NCBI GenBank assembly: GCA_017550165.1
Contig: JAFZQH010000021.1
Coordinates: 60,003 to 124,002 of the forward strand
DNA from: Lachnospiraceae bacterium
Lineage (GTDB): Bacteria > Bacillota > Clostridia > Lachnospirales > Lachnospiraceae
Length of the DNA stretch: 64,000 nt
Direction of reading: 5' to 3'
Shown: positions 55,164 to 62,590 of the stretch, piece after piece
Numbering within the stretch: position 1 is the stretch's first letter
How the letters are laid out: every line of letters begins with the position of its first letter
The notes under the pieces: model-generated
The model's database searches: none
Told to the model about the DNA's origin: nothing
Seen by the model: only the letters and a program-made list of their open reading frames with translations
Made by a program: the position numbers and the translations under genes

Positions 55164-56411
55164 TTACTGTTCCAGGATCATATCGACTATATTCACATGC
55201 TTAACTCCGCTTCTTCGTTGGAGAAGCTTGTCCATAGTCACAAGGTATTTCGGATATCCGTCTGCCAGCTTCTCTAACGGCCGATATTCTCTTTCTTCCG
55301 TAATATTCTTCCCATTCTCGTCATAATTATCATTGTCAATTGTCCGGGCCACCTGAACATAAGCGTACTCATCTGCATTTTTCCTGAGAATAAAATCAAT
55401 TTCCAGATTGCCGATTTTACCGATGCTAACCTTATATCCACTTGATCTAACGTAATTATAGACAACATTTTCTAATACAGGGCCATAATTGATCCTTCCA
55501 TCTGTATTCTTCGCAAAATAAAAGCTTAGATCAGACAGATAGTATTTTTCTTCGCCCTGCAATGAGCGTTTGCTCTTCATATCAAAACGCTGACACTTGG
55601 ATATGATCTTTGCGTTTTCCAATATTTCCAGGTAATTGTATATTGTTTTTTTTGAGACGCTTTCAACATTTTTCCCGAGGTACCGGCAGATTGAGTCGAC
55701 GGAAGTCGTTGCACCGAAATTATTGATTATATAAGTCTGAACTTTCTGGAATAGTGCTTTCTTACGTATTTTCTTATTATTCTTTATATCTTTTTCATAG
55801 ATTTCATCGATTACACTATTAACATATGCCATCTTCTCGTCGTAGGTGTTATATTTCACAGACAGAGGAAAACCACCTTCGGTAATATACGCTATGAACT
55901 CCTTCTCCATATCCGGATTCAATGCTTTCCCAAAAAACTGCTTTATTCCGATATATTCGTCGAATGTAAGTGTGCTCATTTCGAACTCGATATATCGTCC
56001 GGTCAACTTGGTGGCAAGTTCACCTGATAAAAGATAAGAATTACTTCCAGTCATGAAGATAGAGTAATCCCCTTCCTCCCGGTATGCGTTTACGGTTTCT
56101 TCAAAATTTTTTACATTCTGGATTTCATCGATAAACAGGTATTTTATGCCACTTAGCTTTGCCGCTTTGCTATCGATTATTTCTTCCAGTCTCGCGGTAG
56201 TCTTGACGGTCTTAAAGGGACGTCTGTCCAGATGAATATATATGATATTATTCTTATCAACACCGTTTGCAATAAGCTCGTCGCATACTATCTGCATAAG
56301 GGATGACTTGCCACAACGTCTTACTCCGGTAATGACCTTTATCATATCAACGTCATGATAGAAACCTCGTATTCTTTTCAGGTATTTTTCTCGTATATAT
56401 AGATTCTCCAT
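55164..56411 (-). CDS. AAA ATPase with DUF4143 domain
   Basis: The ATG at 56411 (AAAGGA upstream) gives 415 residues; an ATG at 56429 is also in frame. N-terminal AAA_14 P-loop ITGVRRCGKSSLMQIV, Walker B KYLFIDEIQNV, sensor FMTGSNSYLL, then a C-terminal DUF4143 nuclease-like domain with LEIDFILRK and EYAYVQVARTID. A very common stand-alone family in anaerobes, function unclear. Downstream of the tRNA region, opposite strand. Confidence 0.93.
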   Translation of the reverse strand: MENLYIREKYLKRIRGFYHDVDMIKVITGVRRCGKSSLMQIVCDELIANGVDKNNIIYIHLDRRPFKTVKTTARLEEIIDSKAAKLSGIKYLFIDEIQNVKNFEETVNAYREEGDYSIFMTGSNSYLLSGELATKLTGRYIEFEMSTLTFDEYIGIKQFFGKALNPDMEKEFIAYITEGGFPLSVKYNTYDEKMAYVNSVIDEIYEKDIKNNKKIRKKALFQKVQTYIINNFGATTSVDSICRYLGKNVESVSKKTIYNYLEILENAKIISKCQRFDMKSKRSLQGEEKYYLSDLSFYFAKNTDGRINYGPVLENVVYNYVRSSGYKVSIGKIGNLEIDFILRKNADEYAYVQVARTIDNDNYDENGKNITEEREYRPLEKLADGYPKYLVTMDKLLQRRSGVKHVNIVDMILEQ

Positions 56412-56555
56412 AACTATCCTTTCTTTCATGGATCATATTCAGCAGCAGCTTGAATCCACATATATAATACCACAAATTATGCTGTTAACGGAACTTTTTT
56501 TATGATTCTAAAAATTTGTTCCGTTATCAGTGCAATTATATTAGGCAATTTAAGT

Positions 56556-56583
56556 TTGATACTTTTCTTGCAAATAGTATACT
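56556..56583 (+). promoter_or_regulatory. Promoter of a 13-codon reading frame
   Basis: TTGATA (56556-56561), 16 bases, TATACT (56578-56583). Points into a very short frame with a strong Shine-Dalgarno. Confidence 0.5.
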
Positions 56584-56618
56584 ACATATATAACCACAAT
56601 AATCATAGGGGGGATACT

Positions 56619-56660
56619 ATGTGCAAGACTAAATTCCGCTTTTTTGATTTTTTATCCTGA
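56619..56660 (+). CDS. Possible 13-residue peptide
   Basis: ATG at 56619, stop TGA at 56658-56660; the peptide is MCKTKFRFFDFLS. AGGGGGGA lies about five bases before the ATG and a good promoter upstream. No homology can be claimed. It may be a small peptide gene or chance. The rest of 56430-56824 has only a hairpin CGCCCCGG/CCGGGGCG (56765-56787). Confidence 0.35.
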   Translation: MCKTKFRFFDFLS

Positions 56661-56764
56661 AATTGTGGAATTTATAAATTCACTTTAGGGTCACTTTACG
56701 GGGAAGGCTGCTATTGAATTTAGAGACCAATTGCTTTAAAAGAGACGTTGCCAAGGGAGAATCA

Positions 56765-56787
56765 CGCCCCGGAAGATGTCCGGGGCG
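56765..56787. terminator. GC-rich hairpin after the M13 peptidase gene
   Basis: CGCCCCGG (56765-56772) pairs with CCGGGGCG (56780-56787) around 7 bases. It lies 40 bases beyond the minus-strand gene's stop; no T-run follows on that strand, so it may be a factor-dependent or weak terminator. Confidence 0.5.
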
Positions 56788-56824
56788 CAATAGGATTATC
56801 TTTGTTATATGAGAACTATCGTTA

Positions 56825-59266
56825 TTATGACCACACACGTACACGGTTCTCAGGTGCGATATACATACCGTCGCCGGCCTTGATGCCGAAGGTTTCATAG
56901 AATTCATCCAGCATCATCATAGAGGCTCCACCTCTCAGCTTACCGTAGGGGTGGTAATCCTGGGTCAGGGTTAAGGCGTCATATTTCTCGGCTATCCACA
57001 GATGGGCGATGCTTGCGTACGCATCTTTCAGGTTATTGGTGCTGGGATAATTCTTCTTGATCAAAGAAGTCACAATCTCGAGAGCAGCTATATCCGCCAT
57101 GATCTCCGATATTTCGAAAGCACCGTTGGCGTAGTATATCTTTTCGTTTTCAGGCTCATACAATACAGAAAATGTGTCAAACATTTTTATGATCCGGCTC
57201 TGCTTGTCCGAAAGTTTCTTCGCATCTTCCTCGGTGATCACGGTAGATTTGGCACCCCGATAGTCGTACTGCAGGCCTCTAAGATCGTATCCGTGGCCGA
57301 TCTCGTGGGCAATGACAAAACCGAGGCGACCCAGGTTATACATGGTCTGGCCGGGCTTGAAGAATTCCTCATCCATGGCTCCCGCATAAATGCCGATGTA
57401 GTTGGAACCGGGGTCATATGAAGCGTTTGTAATCATGGGAGAAAGCTCACCGTCAGGGGTCGTACCGCCATATAGTCCTTTCCAGTAGCATTCCTCACCG
57501 AGGAAATCTTTATCCATAAATACCGAAAGTGCGTTCCATTTTCCTTTATTAAATTTGTATATATTAGTGAAAAGGCTTCCTCCTTCGCCTGCAGTGCTTA
57601 AGTCTTCAGTAATTACAAAACCGGTGAAATCGGCAGGTCCAAATAGAGAGTAGCCTAAGCTGCCCACCTTCTTCGTCATGGCAGATCTGGTTTCATCGGA
57701 CATCCATGTGGCACCCTCAATTGCGGTTTTGAATTCCGCTATGGTCTGATCCATTATTGTCTTCAGCTCGGTTTCCGTGGGCGTTCCTTTAAGCTTGTCG
57801 TTGATGTAGGCATTGGCAGTATCCCACCCGTAGGCGTAGCGCAGTCTGTTCACCAGAATGGAGTCGTAGTCATTTTCGACCGGAGCACCGGTTTTTGCAG
57901 ACAAAAATGCATCATTTAAGTCAAGCCCTTTCTTTGTCTCAGTAAAATAGGGATAGACAACGTGCACCTTGATAAGTTCACGTAATGTGTCAGGGTCGGC
58001 TGTCTTTACAAATGAGTTCAAACCGTCGAACACGCCCATCTGTTCGTCCTGAACCTTGGTAGTGCCTGTTGCTTTGAAACCCTTAAGGGAGTCTTTGTAT
58101 TTTATGTTCGGAACTCTTTGGGCGATCTCGTCCACTGTGAAAAGACCGCCTGCGACCCCGTATTTAACCATTTCTTCGTAGGTTTTTTCACCATCAAGGC
58201 CCATCTGCGCTACGTCCATTCTGGACTTTTCCGGAGCCAGGGTTTTAAGGACTTCAAGGACCTTGGGAACATTTGCTTTTCTTTGAGCATCGTTTTCACC
58301 ACAGAACTCAAGGACCCCGTCTATCAGGGCACTTAGAGGTTGTGAGATCGCCGTGTTATCGTAGTCGGCCTTCCTGTCCAATTCGAAAGCCTCTGTCAGG
58401 TTGGGCCGAAGGATAAAATTGCAGCCCGGTTCGGTCCTGGAACCCTCCACAGTCTGAGGGAGCACATTGTTCTTCCACAGACCCCAATTGCCATCGGCTA
58501 TGATCTTTGCGTTTTGCTCCAAGAGTTCGTCCACGGTTTTTGCCTTGTCAATAGGGGCTAAGAATGTTGCCAGATCCTTTTTCATCTTTGCAACTTTTGT
58601 GTCCTCATCTTCTTTATAGGTGGAAATGAGGGAGGCAATTGCGTCCTTGGAGTTCTTATTGCCGTAAGGCGACTTGCCGCCGTTTTCGGTCAGGTCCTTC
58701 ATGATCTCATCGGCGTAAGCGAGCACTTTTTTGTTCATATTGACGTCCGCAAGGGAATTGCCGGAGAACTCCTCGCCTTCGGTAACGGTGACTCTGGCGT
58801 TTTTCAGTTCTTTGATCTTCTCGGCCCGCTCATACTCGTAAAAATCATTTTCAAGTTTCGAATCGGTCCGTGACTTGCATACCACAACCTTTGCCCCCAT
58901 CTTCTTATCTCCGGCAGTCAGAGTGATGGTGGCTGTTCCTTCGGCCACGCCGATCACGCAGCCTTCGCTGCCGGATACTTTGGCGATGCCGGGGTCGGAA
59001 GATGTATAGGTAATGGAGGAAGTGTCAACCGTTTCCTCACCGGAGGAGATTGGCTTAATGCCTACTGCACCCCCTACCCATGTTGAATAAGTATCTTTCA
59101 GAAGTGAGATCTCACCTGTGGCCGCGTTTTGTGAAGAAGCTGCGGTGGTGGATGCGGCGGTGGAAGCGGCTGTGCTGCCGGTGCTGCCTGCGTTTCCGTT
59201 GCAGCCTGATGCGGCTGTTAGAGCGAGACACAATACTACTGTAAGTACCTTTCTTTTCTGTTTCAT
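56825..59266 (-). CDS. Lipoprotein M13-family (neprilysin-like) zinc metallopeptidase with BIG2 domain
   Basis: 813 residues. Signal peptide with lipobox-like LTAASGC (Cys22), a Ser/Thr/Ala/Gly linker, a BIG2-like domain (about 50-130, YTSSDPGIAKVSGSEGCVIGVAEG), then the M13 fold. Zinc site HEIGHGYD with the third ligand in EISEIMADIAALE; C-terminal RVRVW end is typical. Probably a cell-surface oligopeptidase. Divergent from the S41-like lipoprotein gene, which has an almost identical signal peptide. Confidence 0.94.
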   Translation of the reverse strand: MKQKRKVLTVVLCLALTAASGCNGNAGSTGSTAASTAASTTAASSQNAATGEISLLKDTYSTWVGGAVGIKPISSGEETVDTSSITYTSSDPGIAKVSGSEGCVIGVAEGTATITLTAGDKKMGAKVVVCKSRTDSKLENDFYEYERAEKIKELKNARVTVTEGEEFSGNSLADVNMNKKVLAYADEIMKDLTENGGKSPYGNKNSKDAIASLISTYKEDEDTKVAKMKKDLATFLAPIDKAKTVDELLEQNAKIIADGNWGLWKNNVLPQTVEGSRTEPGCNFILRPNLTEAFELDRKADYDNTAISQPLSALIDGVLEFCGENDAQRKANVPKVLEVLKTLAPEKSRMDVAQMGLDGEKTYEEMVKYGVAGGLFTVDEIAQRVPNIKYKDSLKGFKATGTTKVQDEQMGVFDGLNSFVKTADPDTLRELIKVHVVYPYFTETKKGLDLNDAFLSAKTGAPVENDYDSILVNRLRYAYGWDTANAYINDKLKGTPTETELKTIMDQTIAEFKTAIEGATWMSDETRSAMTKKVGSLGYSLFGPADFTGFVITEDLSTAGEGGSLFTNIYKFNKGKWNALSVFMDKDFLGEECYWKGLYGGTTPDGELSPMITNASYDPGSNYIGIYAGAMDEEFFKPGQTMYNLGRLGFVIAHEIGHGYDLRGLQYDYRGAKSTVITEEDAKKLSDKQSRIIKMFDTFSVLYEPENEKIYYANGAFEISEIMADIAALEIVTSLIKKNYPSTNNLKDAYASIAHLWIAEKYDALTLTQDYHPYGKLRGGASMMMLDEFYETFGIKAGDGMYIAPENRVRVWS

Positions 59267-59339
59267 TTATTATCCTCCCTATGTTGCCCTGAATTGTAAA
59301 AAATTCTAAATTTGATAGCGAGATAGTGTTTTTATCTGT

Positions 59340-59402
59340 ATTCTACAATAATAATATGAATTTGTCTAAATATAATTCAAATTGAGAATAATGTGATATA
59401 AT
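59340..59402. promoter_or_regulatory. Divergent promoters of the two lipoprotein genes
   Basis: Minus strand: TAGACA (59368-59363), 17 bases, TAGAAT (59345-59340) for the M13 gene. Plus strand: extended -10 TGATATAAT (59394-59402) for the S41-like gene. The promoters face apart within a 165-base A/T-rich interval, allowing joint control. Confidence 0.6.
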
Positions 59403-59437
59403 GAACAAATCAATCTGACAAACAAGGAGAGATGGGA

Positions 59438-61243
59438 ATGAATAATATAAGAAAGATCTTCACCGTGTTGATGTGTCTTGCCCTTGCAGCTGCGTCAGGG
59501 TGTAGCCAAAGTGCCGGAAGCACAGGAAGCAGTCAGGCGGGAAGTAGTGCGGCTACGCAGTCGGCAGCAGCTTCATCAAAGTATACAAGGGAAGAGGTTA
59601 CGGCCCATCTTTATGAAAAGGATAAGACAGCGAAGGTTTCTATTCTAAAAACCGCGAATCTGCCGGACTGCCCCTGGATCAATGTGATGGATTTCCTGAA
59701 ATACACATTTAACGATAAGGTTGAATTTGATATAAGCAAAGCAGGGAATGTATTTACCATTACCAAAAAAAACAACGGCGTAACCATGGAGGCGGTGAAC
59801 AAGACCATGGTCGTCGATGCGGACAAGGATACGGTAACATTTCCGGAGCAGGAAATGTTCATTATAGGTGAGGATGCATATAAGGATCCCGGATCAACTG
59901 CCGACAATTCCTATGTTAAGGAGTTGCAGCCGGAATACGCTCCGGGGACCGAAGTTAAAAGCGCGGTATACGACCTGGCAAAATACGGACTGGACGTGGT
60001 GACAGAGGGAGATGATATTTTCCTGCCCATTTCCACCATTTCATCCATATTTACCTTTAACTATAACACCGCAGAGTACGTGGGCGGAGATGTTTATTTT
60101 ACCCATATGGGTGAGGAGACAGGGGCCGACAAAAACAACCCTTATGTAAATAAAACAACCCTCTACGATAACATTACCCGCACAAAGGCGGAAATCGATT
60201 TTGCCTATAAGGAGTTATGTTTTGTGATGGACGAGATGTACGGCTATCCGGGAAACAATAAATACTCAGGGCAATTGAAGGAAAAGGGATTTGATAAGAC
60301 TCTGGAGGATAACGCCGAGCTTACCCATCTGAAGAAAGACTACATTATGTCTGATAACCTGGTGGATTACTACAGAGGACTTAATTTCCTTACGGCAATG
60401 ATGGATGATAAGGGGCATACTTCCTTTGCATTGCTTTCGAGTACCGTGTCCAACCCGATATATGAAAAGACCAAGCTTATAACCGAATGGTCCGATGAGA
60501 GCAAGATAAAATTCCCTGAAGATGCAGCCAAATACAATGCACCTCTTATGGAATCGGGGCAGGCAAAGGGTGAGATCATGCAGGCGAGAGCTGCCGCATA
60601 TACCGGCAATTCCCATGTGATAAAAGATACTTCAGTTTTCACCTATGTACAGAACGGGACAAAGGCGTACTTCGCATTTGACAAATGTAAATATGATGTT
60701 CTTCCTGAACTGAAGGAGGCACTGGAGCATGCATCATCCCACGGGGTTAAGGATTTTTACTTCGATCTGTCCTGTAACGGAGGTGGAGATGAGAGAGTTG
60801 TGGCTTATATCATGGCTTTGATCGCAGGGGATGAAACTTTTTATTATAAAAATGCCAAGACGGGCAATAAGGTGATACAGAAGTCCAAGATTGACAGGAA
60901 TTTAGACGGGGTCTTTGATGCAAAGGATGATGAATACAAGTTTGGCTTTAACTATGGCATCATAACGTCCAAGTTTTCATTTTCATGCGGAAATCTTCTC
61001 CCCTGTCTGGCAAGAGGTGCCGGGATACCGATATACGGGGAGAAGAGCGGAGGAGGCACATGCTTTGCGGTCCTCTCTAATCACGCGGACTCTATGTCGT
61101 TTATGATATCAAGTCAAAACACATTTGCATTGGCAGACGACTGGAGTGATGTTGAAGGCGGCGCCCCTGTAAAAGAAGAGTGGGTAAAGAAGTCCGCTGA
61201 CGGGAAAGCGGATTACAGTAACTTTTATGGTTTTCTGAAATAA
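59438..61243 (+). CDS. Lipoprotein with S41 (tail-specific) peptidase-like domain
   Basis: The ATG at 59438 (AAGGAGAG upstream) gives 601 residues; the ATG at 59432 is possible. Lipobox AAASGC, Ser/Ala-rich linker, then YTREEVTAHLYEKDKTAKVSI and a C-terminal S41-like part with FYFDLSCNGGGDERVVAYI and the candidate nucleophile in SKFSFSCGNLLP, then GEKSGGGTC. PDZ domain not seen. Function probably surface proteolysis or peptide binding. Confidence 0.8.
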   Translation: MNNIRKIFTVLMCLALAAASGCSQSAGSTGSSQAGSSAATQSAAASSKYTREEVTAHLYEKDKTAKVSILKTANLPDCPWINVMDFLKYTFNDKVEFDISKAGNVFTITKKNNGVTMEAVNKTMVVDADKDTVTFPEQEMFIIGEDAYKDPGSTADNSYVKELQPEYAPGTEVKSAVYDLAKYGLDVVTEGDDIFLPISTISSIFTFNYNTAEYVGGDVYFTHMGEETGADKNNPYVNKTTLYDNITRTKAEIDFAYKELCFVMDEMYGYPGNNKYSGQLKEKGFDKTLEDNAELTHLKKDYIMSDNLVDYYRGLNFLTAMMDDKGHTSFALLSSTVSNPIYEKTKLITEWSDESKIKFPEDAAKYNAPLMESGQAKGEIMQARAAAYTGNSHVIKDTSVFTYVQNGTKAYFAFDKCKYDVLPELKEALEHASSHGVKDFYFDLSCNGGGDERVVAYIMALIAGDETFYYKNAKTGNKVIQKSKIDRNLDGVFDAKDDEYKFGFNYGIITSKFSFSCGNLLPCLARGAGIPIYGEKSGGGTCFAVLSNHADSMSFMISSQNTFALADDWSDVEGGAPVKEEWVKKSADGKADYSNFYGFLK

Positions 61244-61287
61244 TAACAGGTTTAGATGGGAAAAAACATGGTGACAGGAGGCGCTAT

Positions 61288-62178
61288 ATGAAGAATAAAA
61301 CCATCATGGCGGTACCGATATCCGGCTTTTTCGCTGTTATAGCAGTCTGTTTCATAGGGATAATTATAGGGTCATTCTGTGACTTTAATATCAATATTTC
61401 GTTGGCTAATAAGACGGATATAGGCTCATTCTTTGCAACATACGGGTCTTATTTTTCATATGCCCTTTATCCCGCTGCCGGCGCATGTCTGTATGTGGGC
61501 TTTAAGAAAAAGGGCCAAAAGTACAGTATGATCGCATGGATACTACTCATATTGGGTTGCTTCATGGCGGTGTACTATTCGAACAGCTACAACGGAAAAG
61601 CCGTCAGGGCTCTTCTGGGTTACAATGCCGGCGAATCACCACAGTTTTTGTCGGTGCTTGCCTGGTTATTCTGGGTTGTTCTTTATTGCTGGATACCATT
61701 TGTCATGATAAGGGTGCTTGATGATGCTAACCCAGAAAAGCTCATAGCGGTGGGTGCAGCAATACTGGTTGCGGGCATAGTAGCAGATAATGTAAATCTG
61801 TGGCTTAAGCAGGTGGCATCCCGTCCCCGTTATAAATATCTGATCACTCTGGATAACCCTGTTTCGGAATTCAGAAACTGGTGGGAGATGATCCCCAATC
61901 TGGCAGGAAGCAATGACAATTTCAAAAGCTGGCCAAGCGGAAACATGACCATAGCATCAATGATGTTCGCTCTGCCTCTGCTTGCTGATCTGACAAAAAA
62001 GAGAAGCGAGTCAAGGAATATTCGCTGTTTCATCGTGGCATGTATTTTCGTGATAATCTATGGTTATAACAGGATCCATATGACCAATCATTTTCTTAGT
62101 GATGTGTGCTTCGGAACACTTATAACTTATCTGATTTACGCTGTTGTAAGCACTGCATTTATAAAGATCGCTGAATAA
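61288..62178 (+). CDS. PAP2-like membrane protein with altered motif
   Basis: 296 residues, six or more helices. Phosphatase motifs KQVASRPRY (C1), SWPSGNMT (C2) and RIHMTNHFLSD (C3) are in order. C2 is normally PSGH; here the His is Asn (codon AAC). The C3 histidine and aspartate are kept. AGGAGG before ATG. May be a lipid phosphatase with altered chemistry or a non-catalytic relative. Confidence 0.78.
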   Translation: MKNKTIMAVPISGFFAVIAVCFIGIIIGSFCDFNINISLANKTDIGSFFATYGSYFSYALYPAAGACLYVGFKKKGQKYSMIAWILLILGCFMAVYYSNSYNGKAVRALLGYNAGESPQFLSVLAWLFWVVLYCWIPFVMIRVLDDANPEKLIAVGAAILVAGIVADNVNLWLKQVASRPRYKYLITLDNPVSEFRNWWEMIPNLAGSNDNFKSWPSGNMTIASMMFALPLLADLTKKRSESRNIRCFIVACIFVIIYGYNRIHMTNHFLSDVCFGTLITYLIYAVVSTAFIKIAE

Positions 62179-62188
62179 GCTGGATGAA

Positions 62189-62223
62189 AATTAAGTTTGT
62201 GCAGAATTTGCACAAACTTAATT
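62189..62223 (+). terminator. Hairpin after the PAP2-like gene
   Basis: AATTAAGTTTGTGCA (62189-62203) pairs perfectly with TGCACAAACTTAATT (62209-62223), 15 bp, followed by GTTATTT. Confidence 0.7.
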
Positions 62224-62283
62224 GTTATTTACCTGGAATGAGTTGGCTCGCAAGTAGCTTCGCAATGTTTGCGAGGTTTGAGG

Positions 62284-62442
62284 ATGATTGAAAGAATAAA
62301 CAGGTGGTTTACCCACTGGTTTACCCCAAGAGATGTCGGTGCTACATCCTCCATTTCTTCGGGTTTTCTTGGGGGCAGAAAAGGTTCAAGATATGTCGAA
62401 TGCGAAGCGTCTCGGTTCGCAGGGAGACAGAGAAGACATTGA
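62284..62442 (+). other. Doubtful 52-codon frame in the intergenic region
   Basis: An open frame starts MIERINRWFTHWFTPRDVGA; GAGG lies just before the ATG. Its 3' half runs into a GACAG-type repeat (62418-62459), and composition is not convincing. Probably non-coding; the remaining interval before 62460 holds nothing else I recognise. Confidence 0.2.
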
Positions 62443-62463
62443 AACCGTCCCTTGTCTACGATC

Positions 62464-62508
62464 TGTGAAGAATTTCACATAGAAAATAATACTGAGGAGT
62501 TGTATAAT
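62464..62508 (+). promoter_or_regulatory. Crp/Fnr-type operator and promoter of the aldehyde dehydrogenase gene
   Basis: TGTGA-AGAATT-TCACA (62464-62479) is an exact Crp/Fnr-type palindrome. TAGAAA (62480-62485), 17 bases, TATAAT (62503-62508) follow. The operator centre is about 43 bases before the predicted start, near the class II activation position. Confidence 0.6.
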
Positions 62509-62590
62509 TTGTCTTACGAATGGGGAAAAATGAGGGGGTTTTATGCAACTTTATCAATGACAGTATTCTGGAATGAAGGAGGTATTTTCA

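Noticed and set aside
55063..55182. Minus-strand open stretch with KKLDELVATAKKLLQE
   Set aside because: It looks protein-like but has no start codon in frame and overlaps the end of the ATPase gene; at most a gene remnant.
62284..62442. 52-residue protein gene
   Set aside because: Weak ribosome site and overlap with a repeat fragment; kept only as a doubtful feature.
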